This document shows positions 1-8,748 of a stretch of 64,000 nucleotides of DNA, piece after piece. Source of the DNA: Bordetella parapertussis. GTDB lineage: Bacteria > Acidobacteriota > Terriglobia > Bryobacterales > Bryobacteraceae. The notes under the pieces are model-generated. The model made no database searches, was not told the DNA's origin, and saw only the letters and a list, made by a program, of their open reading frames with translations. Numbering within the stretch: the first letter of the stretch is position 1; each line of letters begins with the position of its first letter. Location of the stretch: the NCBI GenBank assembly GCA_943328975.2, contig CALQCC020000002.1, forward strand, positions 160,794 through 224,793, in the 5' to 3' direction. Position numbers and translations under genes: made by a program.

Positions 1-1863
1 CGCGGATGATCCACTTCCCGACTGTTTGCTCACTTCTTGATTGATGATCAGCGTGACCACGCCGCTCGGATTCACGCGAGCGTTCACCTGCAGCGTCACA
101 CCCGTGTTGCGCGCGCCGATACCTTGCTGCGTTACGGTGTTCGCGCCGCTCAAGTTTGCGATGGTGCCGGTCAATACGGGAACCTGCGCGCCCACGTTGA
201 TGGACGCCGGGATGCTATCGGTAGCAATCAAGCTCGGCTGAGAAATCGTCCGAACGTTGGAAGAGTTTTCCTGCAGTTGCAAGAACGCCAGCAATTGGCG
301 CGCTTGCCCGACAAGGAAACCAGCCTGCAGTTGCGTGACTGCCCCGGCCAAGCTCCCCAGCGGACGTCGCTCCGCCCCCGTGCGCTTTTCAAAACTCGCC
401 GAGACGCCCGCCGCGAAACTGCCCGACATAATAACTTGGTACGTCTTGGCTTCCAGCAGGATCTGGCGGGGGGGCTTGTCCAACTCCCGCAGCAGCTTCA
501 GGATGCTTTGATATTGCTGCGCGTTCGCCTGAATCATCAGGCTGTTGTCCAACTGCATCGCGACGATGCGTGGTGGTGCCACCGTTTCGGCGGTTGCAGT
601 CTGCGCTTGTGCAGCGGCTGGCTGCTGTCCCGCAGGGGCCCCCGGTGCCATCAAACCACCCGGCTGTGCCGGAACTGTTTGTGCCGCGAAACCTCCGAAC
701 GCTGGCACGCCATAATTCTGGTTGTTCCCGTAGCCTCCGCTACCTCCGCCCTGACTGTAAGGTCCGCACGCACCCGCTCCGCCGAATCCGCTATTGAAGG
801 AGTTCTGGCTGCCGTAGTTCGAGTTCCCACCACCACCCAGTCCGGAAGAGTTGTTCCCCGCGCCGGTGTTGCCGTAGTTCTGTTGCCCGCCGCCGTAGTT
901 CCCCCCGCTGATGCCGCCGTAGTTTTGATTGCCGCCATACGGGTTGCCGTAACCGCTGCCGTACTGCATGCCCGGATTGTAGAGCTGGTTCAACGCTTGC
1001 GATAAACAATCCGCCCGGCCGTAGTTCACCCGGTAAATGTAGGTGTCGATCAAACTGCTTGTCTGCGTAATCGGAACATCCAGGGTACGAATCCATGTTT
1101 CCACTCGCTCAAACACCCCAGGATTCGGGGCCACCGCGATCAACTTGCCGATCCGATCCACAGGTAGGAAGCGCACCGTCGAAGTATTGTTGTCCAGCGA
1201 AATGGACTTCAGCACGCGGTCCAGATCCTTCAGTAATTCCGAAGGCAGGGTGTTCTTCACATCGAACAGACGGATGCGTTCGCCGTTGAACGCGTCGCTA
1301 TCGAACATCGCGATCAGTTCCATCAGGCGTCGCATGTTGCGGCGGCTATCCATGATGAACAAAAGATTCGCCGGCCCATAGGAACGAATGATCGTTCGAT
1401 CGTCGGTGAACTCTGTCAGTACCTTGCTGACTTCGTCAACGGTTACGTACTTCAGAAAAACTAAGTTCAACATCGTCCGGTCGTCTTCCGGAATGGTGCT
1501 GGAATCCGCCACCTGCGAAATCGGCTGCCGCACAAGTTGGTTGATGGGAACGATGCGATAAATCTCACCTTCCTGAATCATGCCCGCGCCATTGATGCGC
1601 AATAGCAGTTCCAGAAGGTTACGTGCATCGAGTCCGCCCGGCGTCCCGTAAGTATTCAGCGTGACGGAGCCAACGACTTTGTCGTCGACAATCACGTTGA
1701 TCCTCAACTGCCGCGCCAATTGATCGATCACTTCACGTAGGGAGGCGTTCTGCAAGTTCAGATTGCCCACCGTAATCGGGGCGGCGGGCTGCGCATCCTG
1801 CGGTACGATCTGCCCTGCCGACAACAGCAGCAGCGTCGCGATCAGTAGTAGTTTCGATTTCAT
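1..1863 (-). CDS. gspD: Type II secretion secretin GspD (3' end beyond window)
   Basis: Outer-membrane secretin of a type II secretion system; about 620 N-terminal residues are in the window and the C-terminus lies beyond base 1. A signal peptide (about residues 1-22) precedes short N-domains, including NLNLQNASLREVIDQL and the N1/N2-type repeats. A Gly/Asn/Gln/Tyr-rich, then Ala/Pro/Gln-rich, segment runs from about residue 296 to 430. After it come the last N-domain and the start of the secretin domain (VPVLTG, then NTGVTLQVNARVNPSGVV). The start overlaps the upstream stop (ATGA), so it is translationally coupled as the last visible gene of the gsp operon. Family assignment is firm. The low-complexity insert is unusual relative to proteobacterial GspD. 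Confidence 0.93.
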   Translation of the reverse strand, partial: MKSKLLLIATLLLLSAGQIVPQDAQPAAPITVGNLNLQNASLREVIDQLARQLRINVIVDDKVVGSVTLNTYGTPGGLDARNLLELLLRINGAGMIQEGEIYRIVPINQLVRQPISQVADSSTIPEDDRTMLNLVFLKYVTVDEVSKVLTEFTDDRTIIRSYGPANLLFIMDSRRNMRRLMELIAMFDSDAFNGERIRLFDVKNTLPSELLKDLDRVLKSISLDNNTSTVRFLPVDRIGKLIAVAPNPGVFERVETWIRTLDVPITQTSSLIDTYIYRVNYGRADCLSQALNQLYNPGMQYGSGYGNPYGGNQNYGGISGGNYGGGQQNYGNTGAGNNSSGLGGGGNSNYGSQNSFNSGFGGAGACGPYSQGGGSGGYGNNQNYGVPAFGGFAAQTVPAQPGGLMAPGAPAGQQPAAAQAQTATAETVAPPRIVAMQLDNSLMIQANAQQYQSILKLLRELDKPPRQILLEAKTYQVIMSGSFAAGVSASFEKRTGAERRPLGSLAGAVTQLQAGFLVGQARQLLAFLQLQENSSNVRTISQPSLIATDSIPASINVGAQVPVLTGTIANLSGANTVTQQGIGARNTGVTLQVNARVNPSGVVTLIINQEVSKQSGSGSSA

Positions 1864-2597
1864 CAGCGTATTGGCTCCCATTGGCACGTTGCCCCCATCA
1901 GTCCCGCTACAATCACCTTGCGGAATCCGTCTTTGACGGTCCCGTCGGGGCTGGTATCACTCGCTAGGCATGTGCGATACATTCCGTTTGGTGCCCCTAA
2001 GGCGGGGTCCGATTTGGGCGGTGCGCCACCCATTTTAGTAACCGATGCACTCTGCGCCACCGCGGGCGCTGGTGCTGCCACCGCCTGCACCGGACGCTCT
2101 GCTTCTTTCGGCGTGAGATCTTTCAGGTCGTTCTTTAGCGTCTTGTCGTTCCACTCCAGCGTTACGCTGTCACGATCAAACGCCACTATCTTGAACTCGC
2201 CTACCTTTTCGCCAACCCTGTAGCTCTTCTGCGGAGTTCTCTCCGTGCTCAGCAAGATGACCGGTTCGCCGAAGGACATCTGCCCGTAGTATTTGGGCAG
2301 CGACGGCACGGGCTTTTCCGGCGGTGGAGGAGCCGGCGGAACCACATCGATAATCACGTTTGGATCGCGATCTTTGGAGAACAGCATCCGCTGCGCAACG
2401 TCGATATATTCCGAGGGAGACGCAGGATCCACGTTGGGTACACTCGGTGGAGCCACCTGTTGGCCCGGGGTGGCGGTTCGAGCCAGCGCCGCTTCCTCAC
2501 GAGCCTTCGATTCCATCCAGTTGGCTCGCAACTGTATTCCCAGCCAGATCAGCAAGGACAGCAGCAGAACATTTAGCAACACGATTTTACGATTCAA
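1863..2597 (-). CDS. GspC-like inner-membrane T2SS protein
   Basis: 244-residue protein with one N-terminal membrane anchor (about residues 5-22), a short cytoplasmic tail and a periplasmic part. A Pro-rich linker (PPAPPPPEKPVPSLP, near residue 87) precedes a small beta-rich domain with the pattern YRVGEKVGEFKIVAFDRDSV, which resembles the homology region of GspC that contacts the secretin. It lacks a recognisable PDZ domain and is shorter than classical GspC. It lies between the GspM-like gene (4-base overlap) and gspD (ATGA overlap), which is where an inner-to-outer membrane connector would be expected. The role is inferred from position and architecture. Confidence 0.6.
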   Translation of the reverse strand: MNRKIVLLNVLLLSLLIWLGIQLRANWMESKAREEAALARTATPGQQVAPPSVPNVDPASPSEYIDVAQRMLFSKDRDPNVIIDVVPPAPPPPEKPVPSLPKYYGQMSFGEPVILLSTERTPQKSYRVGEKVGEFKIVAFDRDSVTLEWNDKTLKNDLKDLTPKEAERPVQAVAAPAPAVAQSASVTKMGGAPPKSDPALGAPNGMYRTCLASDTSPDGTVKDGFRKVIVAGLMGATCQWEPIR

Positions 2598-3193
2598 AGT
2601 CCGGCTACCCCCTTCTTGCTTTTATCTGGAACCAATTCCTTCGGCACCACGCCCGCTATAGTCAGCGTGACGCGAACCGTTTTCTCTTTCGGGTTACTAG
2701 CTAGGATCTGGAAATCCCGAGTGGCCATCAACTCCGGCCTCGCCGCCAGGCCCGCCAAAACATTCACCAATTGCGCCATGCGGCACTCAAACTGAATGCG
2801 CACTGGAGCCAGCCCGTAGCCGTCGCCCAATGCTTCCACCGGGGCCATCTCCTGGGAACGGATCTCGATGGTCTCGACGCCCAACAGTTCCCGCAAGATC
2901 GCGATCATCTGCGCCTGCGCTTGCGGCACCGTCGCCGCTCGAATCAAACCCGTTTCCCGAGTAGCCAGTTCTGCCGCTACCTTCTTCAATACTTCCTGCT
3001 TGCCGGGAGCCGTTGCCGCGATGTTGCGTAGCCGTTCCAAGCGCTGCTCGGCCATGTCTACGGATTCCTGCGTTGCTACGGCAGGGACCACGGACGTCGA
3101 GTTCTCCGGCCAGAAGAACCAATAGCCAATGCCCAACGTCACCATCGCGACCCACAATCCCAATAGCTTCTGATCCCGCGCGGAAAGGGTCAT
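2594..3193 (-). CDS. GspM/PilO-like T2SS platform protein
   Basis: 199 residues. A short cytoplasmic N-terminus is followed by one membrane helix (LLGLWVAMVTLGIGYWFFW), then a periplasmic coiled-coil stretch (ESVDMAEQRLERLRNIA) and a ferredoxin-like-sized C-terminal domain. This is the layout of GspM and PilO, which pair with GspL/PilN in the assembly platform. It overlaps both neighbours by 4 bases within the gsp operon. Primary-sequence conservation is low in this family, so the call rests on topology and operon position. Confidence 0.72.
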   Translation of the reverse strand: MTLSARDQKLLGLWVAMVTLGIGYWFFWPENSTSVVPAVATQESVDMAEQRLERLRNIAATAPGKQEVLKKVAAELATRETGLIRAATVPQAQAQMIAILRELLGVETIEIRSQEMAPVEALGDGYGLAPVRIQFECRMAQLVNVLAGLAARPELMATRDFQILASNPKEKTVRVTLTIAGVVPKELVPDKSKKGVAGL

Positions 3194-4491
3194 TTCGGAC
3201 CCTCCGTGCGCTTGGTGCGCAGACTGAAACGTTCTACACCCTGGGCGCGTGACGGTGGTGAAGCGAACTCGGTCGCCTCAAACAGTGGAGATTCATCGAT
3301 CACTTTCAACAGCGGTTCCGCTTGATTCGTCTCACCCGTCACGCTCACCTGCGTTGCATTCACGTCCATCGATTGCAGCCAGGTGGGCGGTTGCAACAGG
3401 CTGGTCATGGCGGCCAACACGTCCATGTCAGCTTTCGCCTTGCGCCGCAAACCGTCCAGTAGGAACGTACGCGCGCGCGTCGTCTGAATCTCTTTGTCCA
3501 TCGCGCTTGCGCGCATCGCCAGCGGCTGGATCTTGGCCATCTCCTGCGTCAGCGTTTCCATGTAGCTGCCGTTCCGATAGCCCGGTAGCAGCGCCAGTCC
3601 GATCGCGCTCAACAGCACGGCCGCACCCAACGCCATCGTGGGAGCCCACTGCCACGCCGATCGACCTTGCCGCAGTGCTTCCGGCAACAGATTCAACGAG
3701 GCCGACAATAGCGGGCAAGCGGAACTCAGCGCGGCCGCATACGGTCGAGCCGGTTCCGCCCCCAGTAACTCGGAAAGCGCTACAGGCGACGGCACATTCT
3801 CCAGTCGCAATTCCGCCGCGGCCAGAGCAACCGCGCGATCCGCGCTGCCGTCCGGTGCCAATTCAAACGCCGCCGATAGCAGCGGTTTTGAACTGCTCTC
3901 GCCGTAAATCTCGATGCCATTTTCCAGCGGAGCAATCGCGAATACGTCACCCGCCGGTTTCTTCCCGAACAACCGCAGCGCAGAGTGTACCGCCACACCC
4001 GTGCAACTGAACCCGGCCAGCTTCACTCCCGCTTCGGCGAACAGCGTGGTGTAGCCGTCCATCAACTCGCGCCGTGCGATCGCCACCGCCACGGCATCCG
4101 AGCCTTCCAGCCGTGCCCACGAACTTACGACGTCGGCCTCGTCATAGGGATGCAGTCCGTCCAATTGAAACGCGACCGCTGCTCCCAAATCTTTGTCCGC
4201 AACTCCAGGCAACGCGACCTGCCGCAAGATCACTTCGTGCCGGGGCAACAAAACTGTCGCCGCCACATGCTGCAACCCGAGCTTCGCCACCATGGCCGCA
4301 TAAGCCGAGCCCCACTCTGCCGCCGGCGTGTTGCGATAGTCCTCAATGGTGAACCCACTCTGGACCTTCACTCCGTTCGGACGCACCCGCACGGCCATCA
4401 CATGCAGGGATTCCGCTCCGCGCGGGCCTTCCATCGAAATGCCGATGCCGCTGCCGAATGCTAGAAACTTCTTGAATACGGGAGCGATCAT
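3190..4491 (-). CDS. GspL/PilM-PilN-like T2SS platform protein
   Basis: 433 residues with the start at 4491, chosen because ATG there overlaps the gspK stop (ATGA). The open frame continues upstream, but only as a shadow of gspK. The N-terminal part is an actin-like PilM/GspL cytoplasmic domain (begins MIAPVFKKFLAFGSG; VALPGVADKDLGAAVAFQL is the PilM-style core). A membrane helix near residue 320 (MALGAAVLLSAIGLALLPGY) and a PilN-like periplasmic coiled-coil region follow. So a single polypeptide combines PilM and PilN functions, as GspL does. It recruits the GspE ATPase to the membrane platform in known systems. Confidence 0.75.
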   Translation of the reverse strand: MIAPVFKKFLAFGSGIGISMEGPRGAESLHVMAVRVRPNGVKVQSGFTIEDYRNTPAAEWGSAYAAMVAKLGLQHVAATVLLPRHEVILRQVALPGVADKDLGAAVAFQLDGLHPYDEADVVSSWARLEGSDAVAVAIARRELMDGYTTLFAEAGVKLAGFSCTGVAVHSALRLFGKKPAGDVFAIAPLENGIEIYGESSSKPLLSAAFELAPDGSADRAVALAAAELRLENVPSPVALSELLGAEPARPYAAALSSACPLLSASLNLLPEALRQGRSAWQWAPTMALGAAVLLSAIGLALLPGYRNGSYMETLTQEMAKIQPLAMRASAMDKEIQTTRARTFLLDGLRRKAKADMDVLAAMTSLLQPPTWLQSMDVNATQVSVTGETNQAEPLLKVIDESPLFEATEFASPPSRAQGVERFSLRTKRTEGPK

Positions 4492-5504
4492 CGTGCGAAC
4501 ACCCTGGGCCCGTTCAACGGAGGAGCCACCGCAAATTCCGACCATGCGTCCCCGTAGTAACGCACCACCTGCACCGAACTCGGGTGATATTGCGGATCGT
4601 CCCAATACTTCACCACCGCCGCAGCCGATCGCACCGTTTCCGAAGGCGTGCCGTCCGGACGCCGCAGCCGCGCCGTCGCGCGCATGGTCCACATCGTATT
4701 GCCGCCCACTCGCAAGCGTGTTGTGGGAATTCCCAGAGCCTGTACCTCTCCAATATTCTCGAACGGCTTCATCGCGCGCCGCTGTACCAGCGTCGCTGCA
4801 TTGGGGGGCGTCATGCCGATGGCTTCCAGCACCGCCGGACTCGCTCCGTTCACATCGAGGGCTCCGAGCGTGCCCCATACCGACAGGCAATCCCGCAGAC
4901 CGCCGCGCGCATACAGGCGTCCCTGGCCATCGGACACATAGTTGCCATAAAACAGCTCTGGAGTCACGCCGCGCACAGACAATAATTCCTCAATCTCTTC
5001 TAAGGACGTATGCTGCGGGCGGAAAGTCGGACCCAGCGCTAAATAATAGCTGTCAAAGGAGCTTGCTCCTTGCACCGGGCTGCGCCAATCCAGGATCGCC
5101 GCAGCCACGTCCCTCGCTTGACCAGGGTTGCCCGTGAGTGCCGTAACCACCGCGATGAGTTCGGCCTCGGTGGCCTTGTTCACGTTCAACTTGGCCGTTT
5201 CCGAGATCATCTCCACCACCACGTCGCCGCTCGGATAAGACATATTCATCCGCGGCTTCTGCCGGTCCCAAAAGCGCGCCGTACCGTCCGGATTCCTCGG
5301 CCCCCCGCCCCACAGCATCCATTGCACCGCACGATCCAGCGAGCCAGTAGCGAGATAGTGCGCGCGCAGACCATCCGCAACCGTGGAGGTGTGTTCCGTC
5401 TCGGTCCGCACTGTTGTGGATACGGAAAGCGCAATTGCAGCCAAGGCCGCTGAGAGCCACAGCACGATCAACAGAGCGCCGCCGCGTTCGCGATTCCTAC
5501 TCAT
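4488..5504 (-). CDS. gspK: GspK minor pseudopilin
   Basis: 338 residues. The start at 5504 gives a short basic leader and the hydrophobic pilin helix (MSRNRERGGALLIVLWLSAALA), and overlaps the gspJ end by 8 bases. A longer open frame upstream only shadows gspJ. The leader has the Gly-Gly processing site but lacks Glu5, as expected of GspK, which caps the pseudopilus tip. The body contains two helix-hairpin-helix-like units typical of GspK: LNVNKATEAELIAV, and LDVNGASPAVLEAIG near the C-terminus. Confidence 0.9.
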   Translation of the reverse strand: MSRNRERGGALLIVLWLSAALAAIALSVSTTVRTETEHTSTVADGLRAHYLATGSLDRAVQWMLWGGGPRNPDGTARFWDRQKPRMNMSYPSGDVVVEMISETAKLNVNKATEAELIAVVTALTGNPGQARDVAAAILDWRSPVQGASSFDSYYLALGPTFRPQHTSLEEIEELLSVRGVTPELFYGNYVSDGQGRLYARGGLRDCLSVWGTLGALDVNGASPAVLEAIGMTPPNAATLVQRRAMKPFENIGEVQALGIPTTRLRVGGNTMWTMRATARLRRPDGTPSETVRSAAAVVKYWDDPQYHPSSVQVVRYYGDAWSEFAVAPPLNGPRVFAR

Positions 5505-6201
5505 CAAAGTAGCGCTCCCCTGGGGTCCGCGAAATGCGGAACGGAATCGTGATCGCGCCCACAGGCATGCGAACGTCGCTGTTCGCAGCCGCTTCCATTT
5601 CGATGCGCATGGAGTACGGAGGATACGGCAACACCCAGGCCTCCATCCACTCGCGACCAAACAGCGTGTTTTGATTCACGTTGCGGTAAACGAAGCGGCA
5701 GAAAGCGAGCTTGTTCAGCAGCACGAAGGGCGGTGCGCTTCCGGACGCGTGCAGCACCCTGGGATCTCCTTCGCAAAACGGAGCCGTGCTTGCTTGTCCC
5801 GAAAACAGTTGCTCGGATACTTCCAGCCGGACTGTGCCATCCGCGTTCGGCAGCACCTGATAGAACACAACGCGTGGCGAACCGCGCGAGCCCTCCGTCA
5901 TCGATTCGTTCGTCACCAGCAAGAGAGACGTTCGATTCCCTCGGAAAATATCGGTGAGGACGGGCTGTTCCCCTGTGCCGCACATTCCTCTCACGGGCAT
6001 CACTCCGCCGATCTGCCGGCGAATCAGATCCTGAATTCCCAGAGCTTTGCGATTCTCTTCCAGGCGAGTTTGCGTGCGCTCCATCGTGAGCAACGCGTTG
6101 CGCATCGTCGTCAGCAGCCCCGCCGATATCGCAGCCACCAAGGTGATCGCGATCATCAACTCGATCAGCGTGAAGCCGGCCTGTCTTCTGTCGTGGCTCA
6201 T
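5497..6201 (-). CDS. gspJ: GspJ minor pseudopilin
   Basis: 234 residues. The ATG at 6201 overlaps the gspI stop and puts the prepilin cleavage motif GFTLIELMIA close to the N-terminus (residues 9-18), with the pilin helix following. Length and position between gspI and gspK match GspJ, a pseudopilus-tip subunit. The C-terminal half is variable and contains Cys residues that could pair in the periplasm. The J rather than H or I assignment is from gene order and size. Confidence 0.82.
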   Translation of the reverse strand: MSHDRRQAGFTLIELMIAITLVAAISAGLLTTMRNALLTMERTQTRLEENRKALGIQDLIRRQIGGVMPVRGMCGTGEQPVLTDIFRGNRTSLLLVTNESMTEGSRGSPRVVFYQVLPNADGTVRLEVSEQLFSGQASTAPFCEGDPRVLHASGSAPPFVLLNKLAFCRFVYRNVNQNTLFGREWMEAWVLPYPPYSMRIEMEAAANSDVRMPVGAITIPFRISRTPGERYFDE

Positions 6202-6620
6202 GGCAGCGCCTTTACGGGTATCTCCCCGCGCCGGATTCCGTCCAGAGCAAAGGTGCGGCGCGTGGGCCCATCCATCCACCAGATTTGCAACTCAATCCGC
6301 TCCACCACGGTTGCCCCCGGAGTTGGTTCCGGTCCCAAGCTCTCAAACGGAACCACCTTTGCTTGCCACCCAGCCACCACGCCGCCCGTCTCAATCGGAC
6401 GATAGTTCCCGCTGAAGATTTCGTTGCGGGGCACGCCGTCATCCGTGAGCAGTGCATCCATCTTCAGACGCGCCAAAATCGCCGCTCGATCATACTGTGT
6501 GATCCGCGACGCATTCTGCACAGAATTTGCCAGGCCATTCATCACGCCTGCCACGGCGATCCCCATGATGGCCGTCGCCACCAGGATCTCCAGCAGCGTG
6601 AAGCCGCGTTGTCCTCTCAC
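6198..6620 (-). CDS. gspI: GspI minor pseudopilin
   Basis: 140 residues with the N-terminal prepilin signal MRGQRGFTLLEILVATAIMG. Cleavage is expected after Gly6, leaving an N-methylated Phe and Glu at +5. The short length and order G-H-I-J-K agree with GspI, which nucleates the pseudopilus tip with J and K. It overlaps gspJ and gspH by 4 bases each. Confidence 0.85.
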   Translation of the reverse strand: MRGQRGFTLLEILVATAIMGIAVAGVMNGLANSVQNASRITQYDRAAILARLKMDALLTDDGVPRNEIFSGNYRPIETGGVVAGWQAKVVPFESLGPEPTPGATVVERIELQIWWMDGPTRRTFALDGIRRGEIPVKALP

Positions 6621-7111
6621 TGCATCACCTCTACTGCTTGGGCTGTTCCCGTAAGCGGATCCAGGCTAACGATCCGGCGCCGGCCCTTGGGATTCACTAG
6701 CTCCACCGCAATGCGCGGCACCGAGCCTCCCGGATAAAACAGGAATCGTCGCACAGTCCGAGGGTCCGCTCCCGGCACTTCCGGCCTGATACTGGCGATT
6801 CGCATCCCTTCCGGAAGATCCACCCGCTTCACGAACGACAAGTCCGCCGTGCGAGCCAACAAGACGTTGTCCATGGGCAGGATCTGTACTTCCACCACGG
6901 CTTGCTTGCGCTCCGCTCGATCCAGCGCGGACGAAAAGAAGCTCAATACAACATCCGATGCCGCGCGCAGCCGCAACGTGTCAATCCCCGCCGCCAAGGG
7001 CGAGTAACTCAGCCCCGTCAGCAGCGCGATCAGAGACACTACGATCAGCATCTCCAGCAAGGTGATGCCGCGCCGGTGCCTATTTATTGCTCCAGCTGAC
7101 GATGTCAGCAT
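6617..7111 (-). CDS. gspH: GspH-like minor pseudopilin
   Basis: 164 residues if started at the ATG at 7111, which lies inside the end of gspG (32-base overlap). The open frame extends further, but only as a shadow of gspG. The prepilin motif RGITLLEMLIVVSLIALLTG sits about 15 residues in. The hydrophobic position after Gly is Ile instead of Phe, which also occurs in GspG here. The C-terminal GspH-type beta domain is small (SVPRIAVELVNPKG, ending TGTAQAVEVMQ). The start is less certain than the identity. Confidence 0.8.
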   Translation of the reverse strand: MLTSSAGAINRHRRGITLLEMLIVVSLIALLTGLSYSPLAAGIDTLRLRAASDVVLSFFSSALDRAERKQAVVEVQILPMDNVLLARTADLSFVKRVDLPEGMRIASIRPEVPGADPRTVRRFLFYPGGSVPRIAVELVNPKGRRRIVSLDPLTGTAQAVEVMQ

Positions 7112-7523
7112 CGTATCCTTCCCCGCCCGGCTGTCCATCCGCGCCCAACGAGACGATGTCCGGGCTCTCGCCATGCTCTCCCGGATACTTGTATAGATAC
7201 GGCCGGCCCCACGCATCCATCGGAACGTCCTTCGCTAGATACGGCCCAGCCCAATTCGCGACGTTGTCGTCCGGCTTCACGCGCAGCGCCTGCAGTCCGA
7301 TTGCCGTCGGCGGGAACGTCCCCGTATCCAACTTGTACAGCGTCAGCGCGTTCGTCAAACTATCCAGCTCGGTCTTCACGGCCACCACGCGGGCCTTATC
7401 GCCCTGTTTCAGAACGTTCACCCCCACCAGTCCGATGAACAACGCGATGATCGTTACCACCACCAGCATTTCGATCAGCGTGATACCCGCTTGGGATTTG
7501 CGTCTGCGATTCATATGTTTCAT
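7080..7523 (-). CDS. gspG: GspG major pseudopilin
   Basis: 147 residues. The leader is followed by the pilin motif GITLIEMLVVVTIIALFIG. The body has the GspG signature: a spine helix, then LDTGTFPPTAIGLQAL, a WGRPYLYKYPG segment and the acidic calcium-binding-type C-terminus (SPDIVSLGADGQPGGEGYDADI). This is the main subunit of the pseudopilus piston. It is 10 bases downstream of gspF. Confidence 0.95.
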   Translation of the reverse strand: MKHMNRRRKSQAGITLIEMLVVVTIIALFIGLVGVNVLKQGDKARVVAVKTELDSLTNALTLYKLDTGTFPPTAIGLQALRVKPDDNVANWAGPYLAKDVPMDAWGRPYLYKYPGEHGESPDIVSLGADGQPGGEGYDADIVSWSNK

Positions 7524-7533
7524 GGTGCCCGTC

Positions 7534-8748
7534 CTAAATAGCTACGTCATTGATGCTGGTAATCGCCAACATCAAGCTCAAAATCAGTGTCCCCACCATC
7601 AGGCCCATCACCAGGATGATGACCGGCTCGAAAATTGTGGTGAAGCGGCGGATCGCTGTGCGCGTCTCGCCTTCGTAGATATCCGCCATCCGATGGAACA
7701 TCGCATCGATATGCCCGGTCTCTTCGCCAACCGTTAACAAGTGTCCCGCAAGCGGCGGAAATTCACCAGTGCGCGTCAGTGGACCCGCGATCCCCTCGCC
7801 GCGCTTCACGCCCTGGGCCACCATGTCCAGCGTAGCTGCAATGCGCCGGTTATTCAGGATGCCCTTAGAAATTCCGATGGCCTGCACCAGCGGCACACTC
7901 GAACTCACCAGCGTCCCCATCGCCCGCGCGAACCGCGCTGTTTCGGCTTTGCGCAAGGCATCGCCCAGCAACGGCATCTTCAGTCGGAACCCGTCCCACC
8001 AGTTACGACCAGCATCGGTGTTGATGTACGTGCGCAGCCCGATGATCGCAGCCGCCAGTGCTCCGGCAGCCCACAGGCCATACTTGTTCAGAATTTCGCT
8101 GGCTTTCAGCATCATCAGGGTTGCCGTAGGAATCTTCATGCGTGGATCGGAAAAAATCTGCGCGAACTGTGGCACGACAAAGTTCAGCAGCACCAGGATC
8201 GACCCCAAGCCCACCACGGTCAACAGTGCCGGATAGATCAGCGACCCAATGATGAAGCCGCGCAATTCGTCGCGAGTCTTTTCAAACTCAGCGAGCCGGT
8301 CAAAAATCTGCGCTAGCGAGCCCGAGGCTTCCCCCGCGCGCACCATGTTCGTGTACAGTTCGGAAAAGTGCGAAGGATGCACGGCCAAACTATCCGCCAG
8401 CGACTTGCCGCCTTTGAGCAGCCGAGTCACATCCAGGATCAAGGAGCGAAACTCCGCGTGCGTCGTCAGTTCTCCCGTGATGGTCAAAGCGCGATCCAGC
8501 GGGATCCCCGCATTCAGCAGCGTCGAGAGTTCCTGCGTGAAGAACAGAACGTCCCCGCGCCGGCTCCTGCGGAACGAAGGTAGCTTGAACTCAAATCCCT
8601 GCGAGCTCTTTTCAAGCCCGATGTAGACCGGAATCAGTCCCTGCCGCCGTAGTTCCGTCGCCACCAGCTTGTCGCTTTCCGCCGTGAGTGTGCCAGTCCG
8701 AGGTTTCCCATCGGATGCCACCGCCCGGAAGAAAAAGGTTGTCGCCAT
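7534..8748 (-). CDS. gspF: GspF inner-membrane platform protein
   Basis: 404 residues, the usual length. It has two T2SSF cytoplasmic helical domains, one at about residues 70-195 (FFTQELSTLLNAGIPLDRAL) and one at about 270-390 (FARAMGTLVSSSVPLVQAI). Three membrane helices are interleaved, including YPALLTVVGLGSILVLLNFV and the C-terminal PVIILVMGLMVGTLILSLML. It abuts gspE with no intergenic base. In known systems it couples ATPase rotation or conformational change to pseudopilus assembly. Confidence 0.95.
   Translation of the reverse strand: MATTFFFRAVASDGKPRTGTLTAESDKLVATELRRQGLIPVYIGLEKSSQGFEFKLPSFRRSRRGDVLFFTQELSTLLNAGIPLDRALTITGELTTHAEFRSLILDVTRLLKGGKSLADSLAVHPSHFSELYTNMVRAGEASGSLAQIFDRLAEFEKTRDELRGFIIGSLIYPALLTVVGLGSILVLLNFVVPQFAQIFSDPRMKIPTATLMMLKASEILNKYGLWAAGALAAAIIGLRTYINTDAGRNWWDGFRLKMPLLGDALRKAETARFARAMGTLVSSSVPLVQAIGISKGILNNRRIAATLDMVAQGVKRGEGIAGPLTRTGEFPPLAGHLLTVGEETGHIDAMFHRMADIYEGETRTAIRRFTTIFEPVIILVMGLMVGTLILSLMLAITSINDVAI

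Noticed and set aside
37..1005. 322-codon frame on the plus strand across the secretin gene
   Set aside because: Runs antisense to gspD, whose minus-strand translation gives a signal peptide, N-domains and a secretin core; the plus-strand frame is Arg/His-rich without a family pattern.
3190..4890. Extended minus-strand frame giving a 566-residue GspL
   Set aside because: The first 133 residues only repeat gspK in another frame; ATG at 4491 overlaps the gspK stop and matches the family start.
5383..6405. 340-codon plus-strand frame
   Set aside because: Antisense to gspK, gspJ and gspI, all with clear pilin motifs on the minus strand.
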